This document shows positions 54,156 to 63,846 of a stretch of 64,000 bases of DNA, piece by piece (position 1 is the stretch's first letter; the number at the start of each line of letters is the position of its first letter). A program made the translations under genes and the position numbers. The stretch is taken from positions 8,961,601 through 9,025,600 of the forward strand of contig JARUPZ010000009.1 of NCBI GenBank assembly GCA_031213475.1, written 5' to 3'. The stretch is from Nereocystis luetkeana (Eukaryota; Sar; Phaeophyceae; Laminariales; Laminariaceae). The notes beneath the pieces are model-generated. The model ran no database searches and was not told the origin of the DNA. It saw only the letters and a list, made by a program, of their open reading frames with translations.

Positions 54156-54934
54156 TGCCCAGGCCGAACTGCAATAACTACAGAGGAATTTCGCTCGTCG
54201 CCCACGCAGGCAAAGTGTTGTTGAAAATCGTCGCGTCCCGCCTCAGCAACTACTGCGAGACCGAGGAACCACTCCCTGAGGAACAGTGCGGCTTCCGCCC
54301 CGCACGATCAAAGATTGATTTGTTGTTTGTCGTGCGCCGGTTGCAAGAGCTCGGACGACAGAGGAAAATCCCCTTGTACGCGTGCTTCATCGATCTGCAG
54401 AAAGCGTACGACTCTGTCGACCGAGAGCTGTTATGGAAGGTACTCACACGCTTTGGCGTACCAACCAAGATGCTGAGAATTATCCGTAATCCCCACGATG
54501 GCATGCGGGCTCGCGTTCGTACTGATGACGGCGAGCTCTCGGAATGGTTTGATGTCACGCAGGGGCTGCGGCAAGGCTGTGTACTATCACCGTTACTGTT
54601 CAACGTGTTCTTCGCTGCTGCGTTACACGTCTTACTGGTACGCTTCAGCCAAGACGAAGCCATCGTAAGGGATTTGGTCCATCTCAGTGATGCTGGAGTA
54701 GTTCGAACAGGGAAGCAGGAGCCGTTGGCGTGCGTGCGAAGGGCTGTATGGGGCATGTTGTACACCGATGATGCAGGAATTGTCTCGAAGTCGGCTGAAG
54801 GGCTCGCGAAAATGATGACAGTCAACGTGACTGTCTTCGAAGCAGCAGGCCTCACGGTATCGGAAAAGAAGACAGAGACAATGCTCCTACAAACACCAGA
54901 CCAGACAACCCTCGCACCACCGCTCGTCATCTAA
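54101..54934 (+). CDS. LINE reverse transcriptase fragment, 5'-truncated, premature stop
   Basis: Non-LTR retrotransposon RT blocks occur in order: [15 protein letters not shown] (block 1), [15 protein letters not shown] (block 2), [18 protein letters not shown] (A, with catalytic Asp), [15 protein letters not shown] (B), and [12 protein letters not shown] (C; YTDD, with the common Ala replaced by Thr). The N-terminal endonuclease is missing. The TAA at 54932 follows ..APPLVI; the minus-strand relative at 58.6 kb has GAA (Glu) at this point and continues, so it is a nonsense change. The frame continues to 55293 (QKYKQTTQLLYLGG .. HHRVLLRVIGFQRR). It would have acted in target-primed reverse transcription. 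Inactive as it stands. Confidence 0.88.
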   Translation: MPSPLASDNMKQAKQARHLPRPNCNNYRGISLVAHAGKVLLKIVASRLSNYCETEEPLPEEQCGFRPARSKIDLLFVVRRLQELGRQRKIPLYACFIDLQKAYDSVDRELLWKVLTRFGVPTKMLRIIRNPHDGMRARVRTDDGELSEWFDVTQGLRQGCVLSPLLFNVFFAAALHVLLVRFSQDEAIVRDLVHLSDAGVVRTGKQEPLACVRRAVWGMLYTDDAGIVSKSAEGLAKMMTVNVTVFEAAGLTVSEKKTETMLLQTPDQTTLAPPLVI

Positions 54935-55833
54935 GCGGCAGGCCAGAAGTATAAGCAGACGACCCAGTTATTATACCTAGGCGGCATTGTCCACGAAAAC
55001 GCCGACCTCTCGCTCGATATCGACCGACGGATCCGCCTCATACGGGCATGCCTCAAACGGTTCGGCCCGGAGTTGTATGATAGGACGACCGCCCCCCTCA
55101 GCCTTAAAGTCCGAATGCTGAAGGCCGAGGTGATTGAGACCCTGCTGTGCGGGTGTGTGACGTGGACCCTCAGAGCGGAACACTTTACCAAGCTTCCAAC
55201 GGCTCACCACCGTGTCCTGTTGCGAGTCATTGGTTTCCAGCGCCGACTTCGTACTGATCATGCCACCCTCTCGTACGCAAAGGCGTCAGGATGATACTCT
55301 GCGAGAGCATCGAAATGATTATTCGTAAAGGGTGGCTCTTCTTTGCGGGGGGTGTGGCACGGCAACGCAAAAAACGATTACCCAGTCGGGTAATGTTCGG
55401 GACGATAGCTGGTGGGGAGAACCCGAGACCAGGCGGGCAGTGTAAGCCTTGGCATAGATGCATAGTCGAAGACCTTCGGGGGTTCCGAGCCTCCGAAGAG
55501 TCAACGGAAGTTGCCCCCTTGGTGTTTGGAGTTGAGACCGCGTTGTGGTCCACTGCAGCCAAAAAGGCGGGGACGTGGTACTGGGGGACCCTTGAAGCCG
55601 CCGAACGGTTCATGGTGTGGTGGCACGAGGCCGAGGCTGAGATGAGTAGGCAGCGCCGTGCATCCGCCACTATCCGAGGGAATGGAGGGGGAGGGGGCAA
55701 CAGGAGGAGTGGCAGAAAACCCGACCAAGGGAATGTGGAGAGGGGGGGGAACAGGAGGAGTAGAAGGGAAACTGCGGTAGACGAACGTAGGAAGGAGATG
55801 GCAGACAGGGTAGCAAGGCACCAGGCCGACTAG
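54935..55833 (+). pseudogene. Continuation of the LINE ORF to its C-terminus (broken)
   Basis: After the premature stop the same frame runs to a TGA at about 55292. A frame change then leads into the C-terminal region: GWLFFAGGVARQRK, LPSRVMFGTIAGGENPRPGG, FGVETALWSTAAKKAGTWYW, VWWHEAEAEMSRQRR, then Gly/Arg-rich repeats ending VARHQAD and stop at 55833. The same C-terminal region recurs in fragments at 57.74, 58.86 and 60.2 kb, which defines the element's 3' end. Confidence 0.8.
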
Positions 55834-55989
55834 GAAGTAGAAAAAGACCATCATACTACTGATAGTGCCACCAACTGGTGCAACTGGTTCGGGACCTGGT
55901 CTATCTTCTCTTTTTGTTTTGTTTTTTCTTTCTTGCGCTGATTCTCCGTGATTTTCATTTTGTTTCCGTATCTTAATTTTTCTGATTGA

Positions 55990-56500
55990 TAAGCCGTACT
56001 GAAGGAGTCCTGGAGGGAGTGTGGCGTGGTTGGATGACGAACCTGCTCTGCTCGTTTCGTATTGTCTGACGCCAAGGGGCTGGGCATAGTTGACGAACGC
56101 AGGGCGGAGACGGCAGTCTGGGTAGCAAGGTACCAGGCGGATTAGCAGGGAGAACCTGGCTATACTACTCGTACCACAAACTGCTGCCGCCACCTGGAGG
56201 GTGCTTTGGGTTTGGTCTGCCTGTTATTTTCCCTTTGTTGTTTTTTCCTTGGTTCTTGGTATTTACTCCGTTTACAAGCAGAGGTGTTTTTTGTTGTATA
56301 TATATATATATATTTCCCAGCTCGTTATTCTTCAAATGTTGGCCACCTGGCCTGCGGGGGGGGGGGGCACGACAGATTGTTTCTTCTAGTTTTTGCTTTC
56401 ATTTTTTTTCTTCTTCTCGATCGATTTTTCTTCTTATTTTTTTCTCTTTGATTTTCTTTGTTTCTCTATTTAATAGAATGTGTATGTTGTGTCGTACCTG
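55990..56500 (+). mobile_element. LINE 3'-tail fragment, right inverted arm
   Basis: About 56090-56145 encodes a second copy of the LINE C-terminus ([18 protein letters not shown] stop). The tail follows: CACAAACTGCTGCCGCC, TTTTCCCTTTGTTG, a (TA)n run at 56299-56320, a G run, and TTTCTCTATTTAATAGAATG. Segment 56035-56480 is the reverse complement of 53757-54155 with indels. The two LINE tails therefore point outward on either side of the RT fragment. Confidence 0.7.
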
Positions 56501-56850
56501 GTATCCATTAATATCAATAGTATGATGACATGGCATTGCATTGCCCACTGCTGCTGTGCTTACTGCATACCTGGTACGTGGCAACGTAGTATCTCTGTGT
56601 GTGTTCTTCACATTAAGCCGTTCTTTCTACCCGTCGACATCCAGCACAACCAGTGTCCGTGCCGATTCTTCAATCCCTGAAGAGATACAAGTTCTGAGGT
56701 CACAAAGCTACGCCACAGAGATACCAGGTACTACGTTGCCACGTACGTACCAGGTATGCCGTAAGCACTGCAGTGGGCAATGCAATGCCATGTCATAATA
56801 CTAGATACGACAGGCACGACATACACAATCTATGAAATAGAGAAACGAAA
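56455..56850. repeat. Inverted repeat (arms ~140 bp, spacer ~115 bp)
   Basis: The left arm 56455-56600 and right arm 56716-56850 are reverse complements with small indels. Shared blocks are TTTCTCTATTTxATAGA, GACATGGCATTGCATTGCCC, CATACCTGGTACGT, GGCAACGTAGTA and ATCTCTGTG. The spacer holds GTCGACATCCAGCACAACC and GTGTCCGTGCCGATTCTTCA. Each arm carries two TACCWGGTA sites. A transcript would form a long hairpin. Confidence 0.8.
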
Positions 56851-56883
56851 AGTATCTTTGTGGCGTTGCTTTGTGACCACAGA

Positions 56884-57385
56884 TCTTGTATCTCTTCTAG
56901 GATTGAAGAATCGGCACGGACACTGGTTGTGCTGGATGTCGACGGGTAGAAATTACGGTTTTATGTGAAGAACACACACGCCACACCAATCCTTCTATCT
57001 GGCTTACCAATCGAAAAAAGGAAACGGGAGAAACACAATGAAAACCACAGAGGATCAGCGCAAGAAAAAAAGGAAAAAAATATCGAACTTCAAGGTAGAC
57101 CTGGGTAGACCACGTACGAACCAGCTGCACCAGTTAGTTGTTGGTGCCACGAGAGGCGTTCTAAGTGAGCTACCGCGAACGGGGCGCCTCATTTTTCACA
57201 CCTCCGTAGACCCTGGCTTTTGATTGTTGGGCAGCATGCGCACGTACACGTACAAGATGCAGGTACGCTTCACGAGGAGTTGTTGTTGTCTTCTGTTGTT
57301 GTCTTCACATTAAATCGTCCTTTCTACCCAGCTTCATCAGCACACCCAGTGTCCGTCCTGATTCCCTATCCAAGAGATATACTGA
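56884..57385. repeat. Two more copies of the GTCGACATCCAGCAC repeat
   Basis: About 56884-56980 is an inverted copy (TTGAAGAATCGGCACGGACA, GTTGTGCTGGATGTCGAC). About 57295-57385 is a diverged direct copy (CTTCACATTAAATCG, CAGTGTCCGTCCTGATTCCC). Other copies lie at 53239-53320, 56601-56690 and 59558-59632. Confidence 0.65.
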
Positions 57386-57741
57386 TTCTTTTGTCACAGA
57401 CTGTGAGACAGAGGAAGACCAAAAAAATAAAAAATAAAAGTCTCAAATTCAAGTGTCAAGCAAGTGAAGTGTCAGCGTACCGCGTACGAGAACACAACAA
57501 CACAAGCAAGACCGGAAAAATAAGAGCAAAAATAAAGGAAAAAAGGTATCTAAAAAGAAAAAAAGAAGAAAGAGAAAAAGAAAAAAACTGGATGCAAACG
57601 ACGTAAGTAAGGACTTCAGAAAGCCTGCTAGACGGACAACATACGTGCTCAGGAAGGGCAGGTATCTGCTGCACGAAGGAAGCAACACGAAAGAGAGGGA
57701 GATACAGGCAAAAGTCTGTAAAGAGCTAGTCGAACCGATAC

Positions 57742-58795
57742 CTAGCCACCCAATCTATCATTTCGTTTCTGCATTCGTCGACAGCTATTATATATCAGAA
57801 CAGCTGCCCCTCCCCCCTCCCCCCCTCCCCCCCTCCCCTTGTCGCCATTCTTGGCGTCCTCTGCTGCGTGGCACAGCCGGCTCTTCTGTGCTTCGTCCCT
57901 GTGCCACCTCGTCATGAAGCAGTCCGCCGCTTCGACGACCCCCCGGTACCACTTCCCGCTCTTCTTAGCCGCCCTCGGCCATAACAACGTCTCTACTCCG
58001 AACAACAGGGGGGAGCTTTCCGTGGACCCCTCGGTGGCTTGAAAAACCCTGAGGTCGTCTGCTAGGCATTGGGCCCAGTTCTTTTCCGGTCGGCCTCGTC
58101 TCGGGTTCTCCCCACCAGCCATCGTCCCAAACATCACCCGGTGGGTCAGCCGCTCATTGGTCGTCCGCTGTACGCCCCCCGCAAAGAGGAGGCATCGTTT
58201 GCGGATGGTCGCCTCAACGCTCTCGCATTGTGCCTTTTTGAGGGCCTTGGCGTACGACATGAGGTGGTCAGTGCGTTGCCGGCGCTGGAAGCCAATGGTC
58301 CGTAGGAAGAGTTTGTGGTGTGCCGTTCTGAGCTCAGCGAAGTGCTCCTGACCAAGAGTCCACGTCACGCACCCGTACAGCAGGGTCGCCATCACCTCGG
58401 CTTTTAGCATGCCCACTTTCAGAGTGAGCGGGGCATCCTCCATATCGTACAGCTACCGTTTAAACCGATTGTAGCATGCCCATCATGCCAGTCGGATCCG
58501 TCGCATGATATCTGGTATAATGTCAGCGCTTGCGACGACAAGGCCGCCCAGGTACAGAAACTGCGTCGTCTGTCTATATCTCTGTCCCGCTGCTTCAATG
58601 ACGAGCGGTGGGGTCCGGGGTGCCTGATTCGGTGTCCGCAGCAGCATGGTCTCCGTCCTCTTTCGGATACGGTGAGACCTGCTGCTTCGAAAACGGTCAC
58701 AATCACGGTCATCATCTTCGCAAGGCCTTCCGCCGACTTGGACACAATGCCTGCATCGTCCGCGTACAGCATACCCCACACTGCCCTCCGTACGT
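57742..58795 (-). pseudogene. LINE fragment 2 (RT block C to C-terminus), minus strand
   Basis: The minus strand starts inside the RT at [20 protein letters not shown] (the intact YADD form). It changes frame at about 58690 (RKRTETMLLRTPNQ .. LVIEAAGQRYRQTTQFLYLG) and again near 58470, then has a 234-codon open run (LTLKVGMLKAEVMATLLYGC, FQRRQRTDHLMSYAKALK, LTHRVMFGTMAGGENPRRGR, FGVETLLWPRAAKKSGKWY, TRWHRDEAQKSRLC). The 5' part is absent, as expected from incomplete reverse transcription. A polypyrimidine/Gly-coding CCCCTCC run lies at 57806-57838. Confidence 0.85.
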
Positions 58796-58849
58796 AAGTT
58801 AGTGGGTCTACTTGTATTAACAGTCGTGTTTTACTTCCTAAAATAGTCG

Positions 58850-59075
58850 TTGTGGTGCCTTGCTACCCTGCCGGTGCCATATCCTCCTTACTTTCGTCCA
58901 CCGCAGTGTTTCTTCTACTCGTCCTGTCCCCCCCCCTCTCCGCGTTCCCTTGGTTTGGTTTGCATCTCCTCCTGTCGCCCCCGCCCCCCCCGCTCCCTGG
59001 GACACCACCCACGGTGAATGCGCGGTACTGCCTACTCATCTCAGCCTCAGCTTCGTGCCACCTCACCATGCACCG
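58850..59075 (-). pseudogene. LINE fragment 3 (C-terminal tail only)
   Basis: The minus strand reads MVRWHEAEAEMSRQYR, a Gly/Arg-rich stretch, then AERGGDRTSRRNTAVDESKE, matching the C-terminus of the 54-55.8 kb element (WWHEAEAEMSRQRR .. RRETAVDERRKE). Confidence 0.75.
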
Positions 59076-59079
59076 TCTG

Positions 59080-60200
59080 GGAGACGGTCCGTCGTGTTTT
59101 TACGTACCAGAATGAATCCCGAACTATTTTTACTAAAAAAAAGGGCAAATGCCAAAATCAGGCATCCTGATCCGTTTGTGCAAAGATCAGTTACATACTA
59201 AAATCAAGTAAAAATGCCCGCCTCGAGCGGTGTTCTGTACATGAAAAAGTCCTGGAGAAATAATGAGTAAAGCATAAAGCGTGCCACATGGCGTCCAAAA
59301 TCTGCATTGTTTTGTTTGGTTTAGGGAGTACACTACTAATAGGCTTCGTCCGTTACAACGGCGGGGGCGCCAAGAGTATCTGCCGCCGCCCCCCCGTTGA
59401 CAACTCTAAATCTTCTAGACCGTCGTCGCGGAACCGCCTGCTCGGCACGAAATTATCTTGTCCTACCAAACATGAGACCACCTCGACGCGGGGTGGTGTA
59501 GACAAAGACCATGCTGTATCGACTGCTGTGGCCAAAGAAAAAAACACACAGAGTGTGTGTGTTCTTCGCATTAAACCGTTCTTTTTTCCCGTCTACATCC
59601 AGCACAACCAGTGTCCGTGCCGATTCCACATCACGACAACTACTACTGTTAAAAAACTAAAACGCACACCCCAAAGAAAAAAAAGTGAAACCAGCGCACG
59701 CATGCATGCATGTTGTGTAAATACGTACTTTTGCGTACGACGTATGGGTACAGAGTTTATACGTTGATACTGAAGAATTTCAACCGAGGGAGGGCAGACG
59801 CATATACGCAGAGAAATAGCAGTGGACGTATGGCCTGTTTGATTGGTTCAAACTTGGCCAAAATCTGCTGAAAGCTAGACAGAGAAGGAAAAAACAGGTA
59901 TAAACTTGGCATTTTCGTGCCAAAATCAGTTACAACGCCAGCTTGGCCAATAGCAGGGCTCCTGGTGTGTGTTTGGTACTTGTTTTTAGACTGTAACTGA
60001 TTTTGGCCGAAAAGTGGCCAGGTATACCTGATTTTGGCAAAAAAAAACAAAAGAAACAGATCTCTGATCTGGGTATACAAGCCCCACAGCATATTATCTT
60101 CATTTGTGTGGAAATTGCAAGTACAGACAGCACTATTAATATTAACAATTAATTAAAACATCAGTCTTCATGTCTCGATAATTGAAAGTACCTACGAGTA
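59080..60200. other. No gene recognised; one dispersed-repeat copy
   Basis: 59558-59632 is a copy of the GTCGACATCCAGCAC repeat. Around 59140-59175 and 59900-60060 the phrases CCAAAATCAG and TGATTTTGGC recur in both orientations, probably a diverged small inverted repeat. No coding sequence. Confidence 0.35.
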
Positions 60201-60204
60201 CAGC

Positions 60205-60705
60205 GTGTATACGTACTACTTCTGGAAGGGGTCCGAGAAAACCATCCGCAATCTGTTTATTCCCCATATTATGAAGAAGCATCGTATCATCTGTGCGCCA
60301 CATTTCGTAGCGCGCGTGATGTTTGGGGAGATGGTTGGGGGTAAGGGTTACTCCGGAGGACAGGAGTGGGACTGGATGAGGTACCTTGAGGAGGACCTCA
60401 AGGAGTTCGGCATCAAGCTCGAAGGGTGGCGCGAGGCAGCACAGAAAGCCGGCAGATGGTTCCGACGGGTCGAGGAAGGGGCGGAGGCCTTCATGCGGAA
60501 ATGGCATACAGATGAGAAGGAGGCATCGGCAGAACGGCATAGAATAGCTGCAACCACGACCACAGCCGTTGACGCCAACGCGAGTGTGCAGAATGGCAGG
60601 GAAGAGGGGGGGGGCGAAAGGGGGACGAGGGGGAATGGCGGGGGGGGGGAGGGGAGGCGGTCTGCCCAACAGACTGAAGCCTGGTTATGGCCATCATCGT
60701 CATGA
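60205..60705 (+). pseudogene. LINE fragment 4 (C-terminal region, divergent subfamily)
   Basis: The plus-strand frame reads SEKTIRNLFIPHIMKKHRII, VARVMFGEMVGGKGYSGGQE, YLEEDLKEFGI, AAQKAGRWFRRVEEGAEAFM and RKWHTDEKEASAERHR, then a Gly-rich tail. The order and spacing match the C-terminal region of the other LINE fragments (RVMFGTIAGGENPR .. AAKKxGxWYxxxxEAAxxFM), but identity is clearly lower, so it is a separate subfamily. It is truncated at its 5' end. Confidence 0.75.
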
Positions 60706-60709
60706 TGCA

Positions 60710-61157
60710 CTCCTTTCTTTGGGACCCAAGTAACTAGCATGGTGCCATCTGGGCAACTTTGCGTGTCTGTATGCTCCAGTGCCTGCCTTTGGTATTTTCT
60801 TTCCCCCCCGCCCGTGAGTATCGCTTTTTTGTCCCTTTCATTTTTCTTTCATTCCCGTTTGTACCTCTTTGTGTCTTTGTTAGTATGGTCCGTTTTGCCT
60901 TTTTTTTGCGTTTTGCTATCTGCGTCTGTTTTAGTTTAGTTTTTGTTTTTCTTTTGCTTAGCTTCATCTTCTTTTTTTAGGTTTTTGTCTGCTATTAATA
61001 GTCTCCTTTTTGCTTCCCTGGTGTCCGCAGTGGTGGAGTGCGTATGCTTGTTTTTTGTTTTTTGCCTCTGTTTTTACTTGAGGTATTTCTTCCACTCCAG
61101 AGTTATTGGAGCCTGTCCTGCGACCACGGACTGCATTGAATTGTGAGTTAATGTGAG

Positions 61158-61198
<41 letters not shown>

Positions 61199-61605
61199 GA
61201 CATGACCTGACACGATGACGCCATCTCTCTCCCTGTGGAGTTTCATTGCGGACTTCCAGAAATGTAATTCGGCGGTGCTTGTTGTATCGCAGTGTTTTAT
61301 GCGAGGGACAAACTACATACCAGGTACCAGGTACCTGGTAGAAGAGTAGGTTTAGCAATCTGGGAGAAGGGATCTTTGGGGATGTTTTTGACTTGAATAA
61401 TGGGTAGCGTGGTCTGCACTTCGGAATCGTCGTCCGGAATTGAGAAATTTCCTGGTTCGATGCAAACGCGGCGCAGCCGCGTTTATGGCGAATTTTGGCC
61501 CGTGTTGGCTGCGATCTGGGGTCGGGGTTAGGATTAGGGTTAGGGTTAGGGATAGAGTCAGGGGTTGGGTTGGGTCTTCGCCCGATTGTTAAAGGTCCTC
61601 ACATA
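60710..61605. other. No gene recognised; T-rich tract, (AAC)n and telomere-like run
   Basis: 60.79-61.08 kb is strongly T-rich. 61158-61198 is an (AAC)n microsatellite. 61318-61340 holds three overlapping TACCWGGTA motifs. Confidence 0.5.
61522..61552 (+). repeat. Interstitial telomere-like repeat
   Basis: Several consecutive TTAGGG-type units (GGTTAGGATTAGGG then TTAGGGTTAGGG) with single changes. It may be a relic of telomeric repair or fusion. Confidence 0.7.
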
Positions 61606-61611
61606 GAGTTT

Positions 61612-61655
61612 GACTGGATTGTCGCTAAAACGGGACTGCAGTTCTAAAAAGGTTA
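61612..61655 (-). repeat. Fragment of the ~95-bp inverted-repeat element
   Basis: TGGATTGTCGCTAAAACGGG and GACTGCAGTTCTAAAAAGG match the right end of the 63.6-kb copy. Confidence 0.5.
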
Positions 61656-62047
61656 TTCTATTATTAACACGGCAGTCTTTTTTCAGCACAAATTCGACGG
61701 CAGGCGTATACCCTCCTCTGTACATTTTGGTCGAAGCCGGCAACCATCGGAACCCTGCTTGCTCTGGTGGTAGTGCTGTGGCACAAACCTACAGCAACAG
61801 CGACGAAGCACACGCGGAGGAAGACAGAACGCACGAACGGCATCTTCTGCTTGATCAGCTCGACGGGGCTGCATCCTGCTGCTGCCTGTGCTTTGCCTGC
61901 TGTGCTGCTGCTGGTGTATAGTTGCTGCTACCGGCATCGCCCAAGAAAGCGAACCACAGCACGCGATACACCAGCCCGTCGGTGCAGCAGCACGGACAAC
62001 AATAACGAATGGTGTGCTCATAACAGGCCGTAGGCAGCACGCAGTGT

Positions 62048-62630
62048 TTCTCTCTGTGTTCACGACTACCGTACGTTTCGTACGGTGCAGGCAGCACTCC
62101 AGACAGCAGCCGCTGTAGTCAGCAGCCACAACTGGTTAATGGTGGGAACGGGGGGAACTCGATGTTGTGTTGTAGTTGGGAGGATATTTTTTTACGCGCG
62201 GCCATTTTGTTATTGTGATAGTTCAGTTTGCACGTTGGTTCATCTTTTGTGCGCCTTCTTCGTCTTTTCTGAACTCAAACTATAAACAGTCTGTATCACA
62301 CCTTGGACCTGCATATAGCTTTGCCTCTGCTTCCCTGCGCTGTTACATGCAGGTTGCGGCCACGTACCAGACACGGTGTGTGTACCACGGGCTGCGATTC
62401 ATGCATGCTACCATGCTACCGTAAAACACACTGCATTCATCTGATTGGCTAAACTTCTTACGTACGTACACAACTCACACATACCTCGTACTCGTTTTCC
62501 CCAGAATACTCTGCCTTGTATTTTTTTAGGCAGCCGAATTTCGTTTTTTTATGGGTTTTCGGATCTTCGTAGGGCTCCAGCCCCTTTCTGTTACCACCAC
62601 GGACTCCTTCGTCTGAGAATTAATGTAAGA
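62048..62630 (+). repeat. Dispersed repeat, copy 2 (partner at 4.59-4.97 kb)
   Basis: CTCTGTGTTCACGACTACCG, CGTACGGTGCAGGCAGCACT, GCCGCTGTAGTCAGCAGCCA, GCGCGGCCATTTTG, CGCCTTCTTCGTC, GGGTTTTCGGATCTTCG and CCACGGACTCCTTC follow the same order as at 4.6 kb. This copy carries extra internal sequence. Confidence 0.6.
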
Positions 62631-62639
62631 ACAACAACT

Positions 62640-63545
62640 ATTAATACCACACTATAATATCATTATTCCTTAAGTATTGGCCGCCTATGGACTCCGGATG
62701 CGAACAAAAAAGTCTACTACAAGTACCTGCTTCTGCCTTCTTCTTTTTGTCCGTGGCGTAGGCATCGTTCACCGACTGGCACCACTACATACTGCACAGC
62801 AGTTGTGTGCATACTGTGCTGCGACAGCAGTAGTAACAGATACTGGTATGCAACACAGCGGCAGCTACAGCACAGTGAAGTAGCAGTACATATCCCAGGG
62901 ACGCAAGAGTGTGCGACGGGGCGGGGGGACAGCCTAAACGTTCTTGGGGCACTTTGCGGAGGCATCAAACCTTCCACGACAACACGAACAGAGGACGAGG
63001 AGGTGAGAGACACACAAAAAATTACTACGTATACGTATACAAGTATTCTATCAGCAGTGTGCCCTGTTGTTGTCGTAAGCCCCGCAATGCCTGAGGCTAC
63101 AATTCTGCTCGGCGCTGCTGCTGCCTGTTGCACCGTTTCGCACAACAAGCTTATTTTGGTTCGCGGGTGGACGAACAACGAGACAAGCACAGGTCAACGA
63201 TGCTGCAGCTATGCTACTATATATTTATACTATCAATAACAATAATAAGTAATGCCTGGCGATTTGTTGCTGTTATTTATTATTATTATTATTATTGTTA
63301 TTGATAAAATACTTTATGTAACTAACTTCAGTCAGCCAGAGAGTCAGCCGGGTTTTCCTGTGTTCATTGCTCTGGGAGCCCTTGGGCTTGTTGTGTGTAT
63401 TTTATAAAATTATGCAATACGTCAGCTGTGAATTCGACTGTTTATATATTCATACCACGACCAGGGTAGTTGATACTCAACTTTGCAAGCTGCGTAATAT
63501 CTCTCGTCTATATCCCATTTTTACTGAATTTCCAAATTTTATGAT
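62640..63545. other. No gene recognised
   Basis: Overlapping frames without recognisable domains. A (TTA)n run lies at about 63274-63304. Confidence 0.3.
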
Positions 63546-63551
63546 AATTAT

Positions 63552-63648
63552 TAACCCTTTTAGGACCGCAGTCTCGTTTTGAGGACAATTGGGGAAAAAA
63601 TACTTGGAATTTGAGTGGACTGTCCCCAAAACGGGACTGGAGTTCTAA
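63552..63648 (+). repeat. ~95-bp inverted-repeat element, copy 2
   Basis: TAACCCTTTTAGGACCGCAG near the left end and CCCCAAAACGGGACTGGAG then TTCTAA at the right end form imperfect terminal inverted repeats. The spacer contains ACTTGGAATTTGAGTGG. It is related to 45695-45785. Confidence 0.65.
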
Positions 63649-63846
63649 CGTTCGCGCGTATATTCTTTAGGTACCTGGTATGTGTATTTCCTTGTCAAGG
63701 GTGTCCAGTGACTCCCCTTATTATTTGTACAACGACAAAAATACCGAATACCAGGTACCAGACACGGACACTGACTGGTAAACGTGTCAATAGCTTTATT
63801 ATTATGGCGTACGAACGTATCCTAAAAGCGCTGCAATTTCATACCT

